The notes: generated from the sequence alone by a model not told the origin. Counted from the first letter of the stretch, positions 7,519 to 16,520 are shown. The stretch is DNA of 24,416 nucleotides from UBA9980 sp964436235 (GCA_964436235.1 CAYTCW010000067.1:1-24416), one strand, 5' to 3'. Numbers and translations: made by a program.

Positions 7519-10296
7519 ATGAAAGGCGATTATATGAAATATAATTTAACGCAAGGGCTTTTCCATTGCGAAGAATATATGCAGCGCAGGGAAAACGGTG
7601 AAAATAAAAAAATCGTAGATTGCGCAGGAATTGAAAAATCGTTAATCAATAAAAACGCTGCCTTTATTTTGTTTTCTTTTATGGCCGCTTTTCTGTATTT
7701 ATCTTTTGTATTTACATCGCCGTCTGCGGCGGCTTCTTTTGAAGACGGCGGTCAAATATTAATCGCGCAGCTCGACGATAATTCTTATGCTCAAAGGTTT
7801 TTTGATTTTTATAAAAGCGCAAAAAATGAATTAAAAGAAATCGTTAAATGCGATGTGCAGAAGTGTTTTGAAGAAGCCCGCAGGGAAAGTATTTTAAAAA
7901 ATTACGATAAAGCGGCCTCCATATATCTAAAAATAGCGGCATTCGATCCCCGTAACGCCGACGCCATGTTCGCCGCCGGCCAGAATTATCTGTGGAATAA
8001 AGACCTTAAAAAAGCCCGCGAGTGGTTTTTAAAAACGCTCGAGGTTTCACCGGGTTATATCGACGCTAAACTCGCGCTTGCAAAAACTTATTATTTCAAT
8101 AACGAGAAAAAAGCCGCCGCAAAAGAGTATGAGACGCTTTATAAAGAGCACGGTCAAAGTAATTACGTTAAATTACAATACGCTCAATATATGGCGTGGA
8201 CGGCTAAGTATAAAAAAGCTGCCGGGCTTTACGGCGAAGTTATGACGGCGGGAACGGATACTTTAGAAGCCGGTCTCGGGCTGGCTAAAGTGTACACATG
8301 GCAGAAAAAATACGGCGCCGCCATAGACGTTTTAACGGCGCTGCTCAAAGAATATAAAGATGGAGATGAAAGTTTTGATATTCGCCTCGAGCTAGCGCGT
8401 TTATATACTTTCAGCGGCCGTCTCAGAAGTTCACTAAAACTTTACTCCGAACTTTCTTCGCTTAATAAGAACGACGGGCGCGTCATCTCGGGAATGAAAG
8501 AATTGTCTGCGGCCTATCTCAGCCGCGGTATCGAGGCGTATCACGAAAAAAATTATGAACGCGCCGCCGAATTATTAAACTATACCATCGCTAAATTTCC
8601 CGCCGTGAGAGAGGCTTATAAGTACAGCGGGCTTATTTATGCGTCGCGCTCCTCTTATGAGGCGGCTATTAAAAGGTTCGATAAATATCTTAAGTACAAT
8701 AAAAACGATTATGAGATCTTTATCGCGGCGGCGCAATGTCATCAAAGGCTCGCCTCGAAAGCCGCCGCTGAAAAATATTATACGAAGGCCGCCGATGCGA
8801 TGAAACGCTCGGGTATCGATGAGGCGGCAATTAAAGAGCTTATCGCGGCCGGGCGCGCTTATAAAACGCCCGAAGAAGAAGAAAAAGCCTTAAAAGCTCA
8901 GGCAGCGCTCAAAAGCGAACGGGACGCTTTAGCGGAGAAGCTCGCGGCGCAATACGAAAGTTTAATGGAGCGCGCCCTTAAAAATTCACAGTCGCGCGAC
9001 TACGACGCGGCTATCATTAATTACCGCGAGGCTCTCGCGCTCAAGCCTGGCAGTTACGACGCTCGCTTATATATCGCTCTTAATTTATCCTGGCAGAAAA
9101 AATACCTTCAGGCTATCGAAGAATATAAAAAAATGTTGATAGACTATCCTTTAGATTCGGAAATTACCGGCTCGATCGCCAGAACTTATTTCTGGATGGG
9201 AAAATTTTATAAAAGCCTTAACTATTACCGTGAAGCCTATTCGCGAAGTAAAAAAAGTCTTGAAACCATAACCGGCTACGCCAATGCTCTGCATATTTTT
9301 TCACTCGACAGGCAGGCCGCTGAAAAAATAGAAGAAGCGCTCGCAAAAGACGCCGATTATCCGTACGCAAAATCTTTAAAACGCGCCATAGCCGAAGCTC
9401 ATAGAACGGAGTTCAAGCCCTTTCGCCAGAATTCAAAAGATTCCGACCTTATCAACGCCAACAGCTTCGGAGGCGATATCGCCACGGATATCGATTTAAA
9501 CACAAGGTTAAAAGCTTCATACAGAAATTACGATATTTTCATGGATAATTCTCCATTAAAATATAAAGCGGAGACCGCTAATTTAAAAGTTCAAACGCAG
9601 GTTTCACCTTTGTTTAAAGTTTTCGGTGGCGTTTCGATTTACGGTTTTTCGGATCCGCGCGGCGGCCGTGATCATAATACCGGTTATCTTCTTGGCGCAG
9701 GTTACAATAAGGTCAGGCATTTGAGTATGTCGCTTTATTTCGATAAAAGCATAATATTTGAAAATCCGGCGGCGTTTAGAAATAAAATTTCGATGAGCGG
9801 TCCGGTCTTTGAATTGAAACGCTCTATGGGAAACGATTATGAAATGTTTTTAGGCGCCGGTTATCATGTGTTTTCAGATTCGAATACAAAGAAGAACATG
9901 TCGTTTAAATTTAATAAAACAATGAAAAAAGGTGATTTTAAATTAATTGCCGGGCCGTTATATAAGTATTCGGCGTTCAAGGAAAAGAGGTATAATGGAT
10001 ATTATTCGCCGGTGCGCCATGACAGCGGCGGACTGGAATATCATCTTTCATATATGCCGCCCGCTAAAAATTACGGGTTGACGGTCAATGAAGAGTACGG
10101 CCGTTCGAAAGAGTTTGAAAAATTATGGAAAAATTACCATAAATATACGCTGGAAGGTTTCTATAATATCAGGCGCGGTTTGGAACTCAGGGCTTCTTAT
10201 TTAAAAACCGATTCTGGCGCAGACAGCGCCGCGGCTGAAGACGGCGAGGGATATTGGTACGAGCGTTTCGGCGTCAATCTGAATTATAAATGGTAA
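7519..10296 (+). CDS. Exported TPR protein with C-terminal beta-barrel
   Basis: A 925-residue protein. An unusually long N-terminal stretch precedes a hydrophobic signal segment (47-66) with a plausible cleavage near PSAAA (68-72). Many tetratricopeptide units follow (about 110-450 and 480-620), with recurring Y...KAA..Y and L...Y/F...K..A motifs, interrupted by a charged helical linker (about 445-485). From about 640 to the end the sequence has alternating-residue strands and finishes in YKW, an outer-membrane barrel terminus. TPR-solenoid plus barrel is the architecture of BcsC, PgaA and YaiO-type proteins in polysaccharide secretion. The closest by eye is YaiO-like, but no glycosyltransferase or synthase is encoded nearby. 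ATG 7519 (AAAGG 6 nt upstream), ATG 7534 and ATG 7579 are all possible starts; the later ones give a more normal signal peptide. Divergent from the hybrid kinase. Confidence 0.8.
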   Translation: MKGDYMKYNLTQGLFHCEEYMQRRENGENKKIVDCAGIEKSLINKNAAFILFSFMAAFLYLSFVFTSPSAAASFEDGGQILIAQLDDNSYAQRFFDFYKSAKNELKEIVKCDVQKCFEEARRESILKNYDKAASIYLKIAAFDPRNADAMFAAGQNYLWNKDLKKAREWFLKTLEVSPGYIDAKLALAKTYYFNNEKKAAAKEYETLYKEHGQSNYVKLQYAQYMAWTAKYKKAAGLYGEVMTAGTDTLEAGLGLAKVYTWQKKYGAAIDVLTALLKEYKDGDESFDIRLELARLYTFSGRLRSSLKLYSELSSLNKNDGRVISGMKELSAAYLSRGIEAYHEKNYERAAELLNYTIAKFPAVREAYKYSGLIYASRSSYEAAIKRFDKYLKYNKNDYEIFIAAAQCHQRLASKAAAEKYYTKAADAMKRSGIDEAAIKELIAAGRAYKTPEEEEKALKAQAALKSERDALAEKLAAQYESLMERALKNSQSRDYDAAIINYREALALKPGSYDARLYIALNLSWQKKYLQAIEEYKKMLIDYPLDSEITGSIARTYFWMGKFYKSLNYYREAYSRSKKSLETITGYANALHIFSLDRQAAEKIEEALAKDADYPYAKSLKRAIAEAHRTEFKPFRQNSKDSDLINANSFGGDIATDIDLNTRLKASYRNYDIFMDNSPLKYKAETANLKVQTQVSPLFKVFGGVSIYGFSDPRGGRDHNTGYLLGAGYNKVRHLSMSLYFDKSIIFENPAAFRNKISMSGPVFELKRSMGNDYEMFLGAGYHVFSDSNTKKNMSFKFNKTMKKGDFKLIAGPLYKYSAFKEKRYNGYYSPVRHDSGGLEYHLSYMPPAKNYGLTVNEEYGRSKEFEKLWKNYHKYTLEGFYNIRRGLELRASYLKTDSGADSAAAEDGEGYWYERFGVNLNYKW

Positions 10297-10330
10297 AAAG
10301 AGCATGCGCCTTTCAGTTTATCTTTATAAA

Positions 10331-10378
10331 TAATAACCTGGCGGCCGTCTTTGCCTTATATCGCTTCAGCGGTTATTA
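10331..10378. terminator. Weak candidate convergent terminator
   Basis: TAATAACC (10331-10338) and GGTTATTA (10371-10378) form an 8-bp inverted repeat with a GC-rich interior between two converging genes. No clear T-tract and imperfect inner pairing, so tentative. Confidence 0.3.
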
Positions 10379-10380
10379 AT

Positions 10381-11217
10381 TTATTCTTTATTAACGAATT
10401 CATAAACTTTATCGAGATATTCATTTCCACGCAGGGCCATTACATTGTTGTGCGATGCCTCTTCGACGATATATAACGAGCGTTTCGAGCTTATATCGAG
10501 TTCGTTGAGCGCATAGGCGTTTTTAACGCTTATCACGCCGTCGCGGCCGCCGTGAATTATGAGCCACGGAGCTTTTACCGAGGCGGCTTTAGCAGAGCTC
10601 GGCAGATATTCGCTTACGAAAGGATAAAATATAAAAAGCACGGGATTAAACCATATATGCCGCGGGACCGATACGAAAGTAGCCTCGGTTATAAGCCGGC
10701 TGCAAGGGTACTTTGAAGCCATGTGGATGGCTGCCGCTCCGCCGAGCGAACGGCCGTATATCACGAATTTATTATTTTTAAGTTCGGGCCTGGCGGCTAT
10801 GTAATTATAAATTGAATCGCAATCGTCGTAAAAAGTTTTAGTTGACGGCCTGCCTTCGCTTTTAGCGTATCCGCGGTAATCGTAGATAAATAAATTGGCG
10901 TTGAGTTTAGAAGCTATGGCGGCCGCATGTGGAAGCGCCGTGGATATATTTTCGGCGTTGCCGTGGTTATATATAAGAGTGGTTTCACTCGTGTTTTTTC
11001 CGGTTATATACCAGCAGCAAAGTTTGTCGGAGTCTTTTGTCTCTACGAAAACTTCTTCGTAGTTCAAACCGAGTTTTTCAGGCGTCATGATGAGCTTTGC
11101 CGCTCTGAAGCGCGGAAATATTATCGTATCTACGCTTAAAAGCAGCGTGGATAAAAGCAGAAAATATGCGACTATAAGAAGTAAAACGAATTTTATCATT
11201 CTTTTTTTAATACTCAT
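10381..11217 (-). CDS. Membrane-anchored alpha/beta hydrolase (BEM46/ABHD13-like)
   Basis: A 278-residue serine hydrolase. An N-terminal hydrophobic helix (about 8-29) is an uncleaved anchor or signal. The alpha/beta-hydrolase core follows: oxyanion-hole segment NHGNAEN (84-90), DYRGYAKSEG (113-122), nucleophile elbow GRSLGG with S157, acid D226 in GGRDGVI, and catalytic H256 in ASHNN. This order and spacing matches the BEM46/YfhR/ABHD13 branch. Substrate is unknown; esterase or thioesterase activity is likely from family knowledge. The start at 11217 has only a weak GGCGG upstream; ATG for Met7 is an alternative. It lies 104 nt downstream of the minus-strand gene at 11322-12590 without a convincing promoter of its own, so it may be co-transcribed. 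Confidence 0.85.
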   Translation of the reverse strand: MSIKKRMIKFVLLLIVAYFLLLSTLLLSVDTIIFPRFRAAKLIMTPEKLGLNYEEVFVETKDSDKLCCWYITGKNTSETTLIYNHGNAENISTALPHAAAIASKLNANLFIYDYRGYAKSEGRPSTKTFYDDCDSIYNYIAARPELKNNKFVIYGRSLGGAAAIHMASKYPCSRLITEATFVSVPRHIWFNPVLFIFYPFVSEYLPSSAKAASVKAPWLIIHGGRDGVISVKNAYALNELDISSKRSLYIVEEASHNNVMALRGNEYLDKVYEFVNKE

Positions 11218-11321
11218 TAATTTAACCGCCGTTCATGCGGCCGCGCGGGCATCGGCGGCCGATTAAATTCCGGGCGAAGGCGTTTTGCGCCGCGCCGCCG
11301 GTTATATAATCCGCCAGGCGT
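11218..11321. other. GC-rich spacer with small inverted repeats
   Basis: This 104-bp spacer is strikingly GC-rich compared with the other spacers. CGGCGGC (11253-11259) pairs with GCCGCCG (11294-11300), enclosing a small GGCG/CGCC hairpin (11279-11291); a GCGGCCGC palindrome lies at 11237-11244. It might be an attenuating structure between two minus-strand genes or a remnant of a dispersed repeat. Confidence 0.4.
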
Positions 11322-12590
11322 TCAATCGGCGATTATCTCTTTTATAAAATCCTGGATATCGACCGGCAGAATCGATGGTATCGGCTTTGTTTTGTAATAA
11401 TAGCTTTTATAGGTAAAAAGATATTTTTCGATATCGGCGTCGTAATTAAAATCTTTGGGGTTGAAGTTGAGCGCGTTCGATAGTATCAGCAAAGCGTTTC
11501 CGGGATATCGCTCATACATTTTTTTAAAGACGAGCGGCGATATGGATTCGTCTTTGAGATAGTCGAGCAATATGCCGGCTTTAATTTCGCAGGTTTCTTT
11601 CGGCGTGCCTTTTTCGGCGGGAATGAAATCGACCTGTTCGATATAATCGCCCGAAAAGAGGCGCTGGAATTTATCGAAATCGGGGTAAAAATTAATACCT
11701 TCGATATCGTCGTATATCATCGCTACGGTTTCAAAATCGCGGTATTTATTGAATATTTCGTCGAAACCGTGCGGTACTTCTATGTTGTCTTCTTCGCCGC
11801 CGGCCTCTGAAGGGTTTTTCGGCGGATGCAGAAGCGCCCTCATTTCTTTAATGGCCGGATAGGCTTTTATATAAAATTCTTCGTAATTTTTTTTGAGGTT
11901 ATAGCCTTCGCAGACGAATATTTCATCGCCGAAGTGCTGCTTGAATATTTCGCATTCTTTCTTCTGCAGCATAAAACCCGCGGTAACGCCTTCGTTGTTA
12001 TCCTGAAAGTATAAAGCGGGCTGCTGAGACATGATCTCGACTATATAATCGATAGTGTCGTTAATGGTTTCAAAACCGAGTTGGAGTATGGCGCCCGAAA
12101 AAATATGGTAGTTTTTATAAGGCACTATCCTGGCGTTTATAAAAGAATTTTTATCGATGGTTTTAAGCTCTTCTATGGAAACGGTCGGCTTTATGATATA
12201 TTCTTTGAGGTTGAACAGATTGATGGCGTGAAAGCCGTCTTCGAGGATGTTTTTAACTTTGAAAGTGCTTTCAAAAACGTCGCGCCAGCGGTTAAGCGCT
12301 TCGGCGTCATCGGCGCTCAAAACGCCTTTATTTTCCTCTATAAAGTAGTCGAGAATGCTCCGCCCGTCGGTATGTTTTAATTCTAAGGCGAACCAGTCCA
12401 AAAAGTTAAAATATTCTTCGGGCGACAATTGATCGACTTTAACGGTTTCTATCTGGCCGGTTTCGTAATTTTTCATATCCGCGAATACGGTCGTGAGCAC
12501 CTTGTCGTGAAGGTCTTTAAAACGCTGTGAATAAGCGAATTCGATCAGCTGCGATTTGAGCTCCGAGGCCCTTATTAGTTCAAAATTCAT
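11322..12590 (-). CDS. Uncharacterised protein resembling SEC-C-associated proteins
   Basis: A 422-residue soluble protein with no signal or membrane segment. The pattern over residues 61-170 recalls the middle region of many SEC-C-motif-associated bacterial proteins: a W-F-x-L-E helix around W66, DGRSIL (75-80), RWRDVFESTFKV (101-112), an INLFNLKEYIIKP strand pair, INARIVPY (151-158) and FSGA (164-167). No cysteine-rich SEC-C zinc motif is present at the C-terminus. The remainder (about 190-422) is helical and acidic with no recognised catalytic motif. ATG 12590 is chosen because AAGGAAG lies 5 nt upstream; an in-frame ATG at 12659 overlaps the promoter. Family resemblance is from memory of sequence patterns, so the function is left open. 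Confidence 0.6.
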   Translation of the reverse strand: MNFELIRASELKSQLIEFAYSQRFKDLHDKVLTTVFADMKNYETGQIETVKVDQLSPEEYFNFLDWFALELKHTDGRSILDYFIEENKGVLSADDAEALNRWRDVFESTFKVKNILEDGFHAINLFNLKEYIIKPTVSIEELKTIDKNSFINARIVPYKNYHIFSGAILQLGFETINDTIDYIVEIMSQQPALYFQDNNEGVTAGFMLQKKECEIFKQHFGDEIFVCEGYNLKKNYEEFYIKAYPAIKEMRALLHPPKNPSEAGGEEDNIEVPHGFDEIFNKYRDFETVAMIYDDIEGINFYPDFDKFQRLFSGDYIEQVDFIPAEKGTPKETCEIKAGILLDYLKDESISPLVFKKMYERYPGNALLILSNALNFNPKDFNYDADIEKYLFTYKSYYYKTKPIPSILPVDIQDFIKEIIAD

Positions 12591-12630
12591 AAACGCTTCC
12601 TTACTTATTTTTGACTCTAAATTTTGCACT

Positions 12631-12659
12631 ATTATAATTATATTTCCGCCTTTTGTCAA
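12631..12659 (-). promoter_or_regulatory. Perfect-consensus sigma70 promoter
   Basis: On the minus strand, TTGACA (12654-12659) and TATAAT (12631-12636) with a 17-bp spacer match the consensus at every hexamer position. It drives the gene starting at 12590 with a leader of about 35 nt. Confidence 0.85.
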
Positions 12660-12697
12660 TTATTATTATAATAACGGCATAAAAACGATAAAAAATC

Positions 12698-12726
12698 TTG
12701 ACTTTTTTCAATGGTTAAATTATACT
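12698..12726 (+). promoter_or_regulatory. Sigma70 promoter giving a near-leaderless transcript
   Basis: TTGACT (12698-12703) and TATACT (12721-12726) are 17 bp apart. The expected transcription start (12731-12736) is at or a few bases before the ATG at 12736, and no Shine-Dalgarno is visible upstream of that ATG. Confidence 0.75.
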
Positions 12727-12735
12727 TTTTATCTT

Positions 12736-15700
12736 ATGACAGATAAAAATATAGATATCAATTCACTTATAAAAAAATTAAGCGACGCTAACGATGAGGT
12801 GCGCGAAGAAGCAGCGGCCTGCCTTGTAGGCGTTACCGATAAAAGATTAGTTCCGATTCTTTTGAAAACCCTCGAAAATGATGAGAATCCCGGCGTTAAA
12901 TATTTCATGAAGAAATCGCTCTCTCTTATTCAAAAAGAACACGGCGATCTTAAAAAGATATTATCGGAGCTATCGGCGGCAAAAGATTCTTCCGCGGAGC
13001 ACGAAAGCGCTCAGGCTCCTTCGGCGGGGGAGGCGGCGGCCGCTCAGGTTAAGCCCGAAGATATGCCTGCGGACACGCGCGAAGCCGTAGATACTATTTT
13101 AAGGCGCATCCGCGAAAAAGATGTATCGCTTGTCAACGAGGCGTTCGAGCAGCTCGCCGCCGAGGAAGATCCTTTTATAAAGGCTACTTATATAAGCGCG
13201 ATAGGCCGGCTCGGTGATAAATCGAATATGGAAGATATTCTCGTTTTTTTAAGCGACTACGATTTCAGGGTAATAGCTAATACAGTAGAAGCTCTCGAGA
13301 GACTCGGCAATCCTAAATGCGTAGAAGAGCTTATCAAACTTATTTCACATCCGGACAACCGCGTCAGGGCGAATGTAATTAAGGCGCTGTGGAAATTTAC
13401 GGATTCTAATATGAGCATAAATCGTCATGTAGTCGAAAAACTAAGACAGATGACCGAATCGGCTAATATCGAAATGTGCGAATCCGCTTTATTCGTTTTA
13501 AGCGAAATCGCGGACGAAGAATCAATAGATATACTCGATAAAGCCGCTTTCAGCGATAATATCGAATTAAGCGCGAAAGCCTCCGTGATGCTCGAAAAAG
13601 CTAAAAATACATATACCGAGCGAAATAGTAAAAAAACCGAAGAAAAATATATAAACGGCGTAATCGAAAAACTTTCGCGCGGCGAGGCCGACGCCACTAA
13701 AGGCATCGACGAAGAAACGCGCGCTAAAATCGATAGGATACAGTCCTATATCGATTCCGGCGATAAAAGCGCGCTTGCGCAGATATTAAAAGCGCTCGCA
13801 GTCGAAAAAAACACTTTTATAAAGGCCACTCTGATAAGCGCAGTCGGAAAACTCGGCGGCCGCGGCGAGCTCGAAGCGCTGCTTCCTTTCGTTAAAGACC
13901 CCGACGCCCGCGTAGTGGCAAATGTAGTACAGGCGCTTGAAACTATCGGTAATCCTAAATGCGTCGAGCATATAGTTAAATTAGTGGCGCATCCGGATAA
14001 CCGCGTGCGGGCTAATACCGTAAAGGCCATCTGGAAATACGCGCATACTAATGTCACCGCGAACAGGATAGTCCTCGAGCGCCTTAAAGAAATGATGTTT
14101 TCGACTAAAAATCAAATGCGCGAATCCGCTATATTCGTTTTGAGCGAAATCGGCGACGAAGAGGCTATCGATCTTCTGAGTATCGCGGCAAATGATAAGA
14201 ATCCCGAAATAAAGGCTAAAGCTGAAGCCGCGCTTAATAACGCGCTTAAACTCAAAGCCGAACGCGAGTATGCGTCTTCACAGCAGCCGGTCAGCGAAGA
14301 AGAAATAAGTAAAATACCTTCTTTGGTCTCTGGAGGCCGCGTGGCGGAGGCTGTGGTTGACGAAAATATTGAAGAAGCGCCGGACGCGGAAGTGAAAGTC
14401 AGGGCGGATGAAATTGCGCCAGATATTAAAAAGGCCGAAGTAAATGCGGTAAAAAAATCATCACCAGCGGAAGAAAAAGCAGCAAAAGAAAAAAAAGAAG
14501 AAGAAGAAAAAGAAAAAGTTCGGCCGGCTGAAGTGCCGTCCGGCAAAGACTCTTCAAAGTTTGAAACGCCGCCGGAAATTTCATCTGAATTGTCGTCGGG
14601 AGACGGAGGAACAGCGGCTGAACCGGCTAAGATGATCGACGAAGCCGCGCGCAGAGAGATCGATCGCATACAGAAATTAATCGATGAAAACGATTCCTCT
14701 TCTTTAGATCAGCTTATTAAAAGGCTTGCAATTGAAAAAAACACCTTTATAAAAGCGACGCTTATCAGCGCGGTCGGCAGACTTGGCGGCCGAGAAAACA
14801 TGGAAGCGGTGATCGGTTTTTTAAAAGACGAAGATATGCGCGTGGTGGCTAATACCGCGGAGGCCCTCGAAAATCTCGGAAACGCCAAATGTATAGAAGA
14901 GCTCATTAAGTATATAAACCACGGTGATAACCGCGTGAGAGCCAACGTGGTCAAGGCCGTCTGGAAGTACGCCCAGAGCAATATGTCAGCGGGTAAAGTT
15001 ATTCTCGCCCGGCTGAAAACTATGATGTTTTCGACTAAAGCCCAGATGCGCGAATCGGCGCTTTACGTTCTTGGCGAAATCGCCAGCGATGAGGCGATGG
15101 AGCTGATTTCCATCGCCGTGAGCGACAAGGTGGAATCAGTCCAGCAGAAGGCTAAAGAGGCGCTCGAACGCGCCGAGGCTAAGCGAAAGGAAAAACCGGA
15201 GGCCGCGTTAAAATTGCAGGCCGCCAAACAGCCGTCTCAGGCCGCTGCGGCCGCCGTTAAAACTCAGACGGCCCAGTCCGCGTCAAAAACCAATCAGCCG
15301 AAACAGCAAACGGCTTCTTCCGCTTCGGCAGGAGCTGCTTCGTCGAGACAAAATATAAAACACGAACAACCGGTTTTAGTCCCCGCCGGCGCTCCGGTTC
15401 GCCGTATTTCATTATTCAAGCTGCTTTTTATAATGGCGTTTTTATTTACGATAAGCATTGCCGGCGGTTTTTCGATTTACTGGTTCGTCGTCGAAGGAAA
15501 AGATTATCAGCAGCTCGTAACTTTAGTTAAATCCATTGCTCAGCCGTCTGAGACCGCCGGCGACAATCCCGAACCGCCGGCCGGCTCAGCTTCAGTCACA
15601 GCGGCTTCCGAAGAAGGCCCCGCCGCCCCTGCGCAGCCTGCCCCGACGCCGTCTTTTACCATTAACGATCAGATCGATCAGGCTAAGCAATATTTAAATG

Positions 15701-15945
15701 AAGGCCATTTCAGCGAATCCATAAATTCGCTATCAAAATTAGTCGTTAAAAATCCTCAGAATGCTGATCTGAAAAAAGTATTGCTCGATTCTTATTTCAA
15801 GCGCGGCCAGTCTTTATTCAACCTTGAAATTTACGAGGCGGCTAAATTAGATTTCGATAAAATTACCGATCTGGATAAGGGCGGCGGTTATTCGCAAAAA
15901 GCCCAGAGTTATATAGATAAAATATCAAAGTATATCAAAAAGTAG
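12736..15945 (+). CDS. HEAT-repeat protein with TM helix and C-terminal TPR
   Basis: A 1069-residue protein. A short HEAT segment (about 5-75) precedes three homologous modules of roughly 180 residues at about 113-293, 326-511 and 634-820. Each has FIKATxISAxGxLG, NP/NAKC, a DNRVRAN turn, a V/IxKALWK/AVWK helix and an M-x-ESAxxVLxEI helix; modules two and three are most alike. Low-complexity Ala/Lys/Glu and Gln/Ser linkers separate them. One transmembrane helix lies at about 892-919, with RR before it, predicting cytosolic HEAT modules. A Pro/Ala linker and a TPR-like domain (977-1066) would be periplasmic. HEAT and TPR are protein-binding folds, so a trans-envelope scaffold is likely. The ATG at 12736 lies almost on the predicted transcription start; an upstream reading-frame extension to 12556 crosses the promoter and is rejected. 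Confidence 0.85.
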   Translation: MTDKNIDINSLIKKLSDANDEVREEAAACLVGVTDKRLVPILLKTLENDENPGVKYFMKKSLSLIQKEHGDLKKILSELSAAKDSSAEHESAQAPSAGEAAAAQVKPEDMPADTREAVDTILRRIREKDVSLVNEAFEQLAAEEDPFIKATYISAIGRLGDKSNMEDILVFLSDYDFRVIANTVEALERLGNPKCVEELIKLISHPDNRVRANVIKALWKFTDSNMSINRHVVEKLRQMTESANIEMCESALFVLSEIADEESIDILDKAAFSDNIELSAKASVMLEKAKNTYTERNSKKTEEKYINGVIEKLSRGEADATKGIDEETRAKIDRIQSYIDSGDKSALAQILKALAVEKNTFIKATLISAVGKLGGRGELEALLPFVKDPDARVVANVVQALETIGNPKCVEHIVKLVAHPDNRVRANTVKAIWKYAHTNVTANRIVLERLKEMMFSTKNQMRESAIFVLSEIGDEEAIDLLSIAANDKNPEIKAKAEAALNNALKLKAEREYASSQQPVSEEEISKIPSLVSGGRVAEAVVDENIEEAPDAEVKVRADEIAPDIKKAEVNAVKKSSPAEEKAAKEKKEEEEKEKVRPAEVPSGKDSSKFETPPEISSELSSGDGGTAAEPAKMIDEAARREIDRIQKLIDENDSSSLDQLIKRLAIEKNTFIKATLISAVGRLGGRENMEAVIGFLKDEDMRVVANTAEALENLGNAKCIEELIKYINHGDNRVRANVVKAVWKYAQSNMSAGKVILARLKTMMFSTKAQMRESALYVLGEIASDEAMELISIAVSDKVESVQQKAKEALERAEAKRKEKPEAALKLQAAKQPSQAAAAAVKTQTAQSASKTNQPKQQTASSASAGAASSRQNIKHEQPVLVPAGAPVRRISLFKLLFIMAFLFTISIAGGFSIYWFVVEGKDYQQLVTLVKSIAQPSETAGDNPEPPAGSASVTAASEEGPAAPAQPAPTPSFTINDQIDQAKQYLNEGHFSESINSLSKLVVKNPQNADLKKVLLDSYFKRGQSLFNLEIYEAAKLDFDKITDLDKGGGYSQKAQSYIDKISKYIKK

Positions 15946-15961
15946 TCAGGTGGTTTTGTTT

Positions 15962-16519
15962 ATGATTAGTAGTTCCATTAGTGAAAAATCGAATACCGAA
16001 AAAAACTTTTTTAAAAGGGCCGGTTTAATTTTGTGTTCGGCTGCCTTTGTTTTGACTGTTTTAAGCGGCGGCGTTTACGGCCGTCAGGAGCCGCTCGAAG
16101 GCGATTCGGCCGCCGGGGCGTTTAGAGGAAAAAGCAAGAGCAGTGGCCCGGTTGAAATTAATAAACACAAAAGCGGGTTTATAGAAAAAATAAACCGTTT
16201 TGTTAAAAGCGGCGATCCAATTCCGGCCGCGCGCTACGCCCGGCTGAAGAATGAAATTGAAAAACTTCGCGAAAGAATAACTAAGAGAATCGAACGCATC
16301 GATAAAAAAACTCTTGATTTAAATTCGGAGCGAGCGCGTATCGTCAATCTTTTAAGTGAACTCGAGACGGCGGCGGCCGCTTTTAATAAAATAAAAATCG
16401 AACCGGCCGATGACAAAACTTCCGAAACTGTTTTGAGATCTCATAAAACAGGCGAAGTTGAAGTTAAAACAGAAGCAAAAAAAGATAAAAAATCGCGGCG
16501 CGGCCGTCATAAAAATTAA
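15962..16519 (+). CDS. Small exported coiled-coil protein
   Basis: A 185-residue protein with no recognised family. It has an N-terminal signal or anchor segment (hydrophobic about 20-36, possible cleavage after GVYG at 40), a charged spacer, a heptad-like coiled coil (about 95-150, rich in Arg/Glu/Leu), and a strongly basic tail ending KKSRRGRHKN. ATG 15962 is chosen over an in-frame GTG at 15950 because AGGTGG (15948-15953) is 8 nt upstream of the ATG. It begins 16 nt after the HEAT gene stop, so the two are almost certainly co-transcribed. It could be a periplasmic partner of the HEAT protein's C-terminal TPR; that is inference. Confidence 0.7.
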   Translation: MISSSISEKSNTEKNFFKRAGLILCSAAFVLTVLSGGVYGRQEPLEGDSAAGAFRGKSKSSGPVEINKHKSGFIEKINRFVKSGDPIPAARYARLKNEIEKLRERITKRIERIDKKTLDLNSERARIVNLLSELETAAAAFNKIKIEPADDKTSETVLRSHKTGEVEVKTEAKKDKKSRRGRHKN

Positions 16520-16520
16520 T

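Noticed and set aside
12591..12659. In-frame upstream extension of the minus-strand gene at 11322
   Set aside because: It overlaps the perfect-consensus promoter; the ATG at 12590 has a good ribosome site.
12556..12735. In-frame upstream extension of the HEAT gene
   Set aside because: It crosses the promoter TTGACT-N17-TATACT and the divergent gene's start, and its residues are typical of translated AT-rich spacer.
14112..14669. Minus-strand open frame of 185 codons
   Set aside because: Antisense to the Ala/Glu/Lys-rich linker of the HEAT protein; Ser/Ala/Phe-rich composition is that of a shadow frame, and there is no ribosome site.
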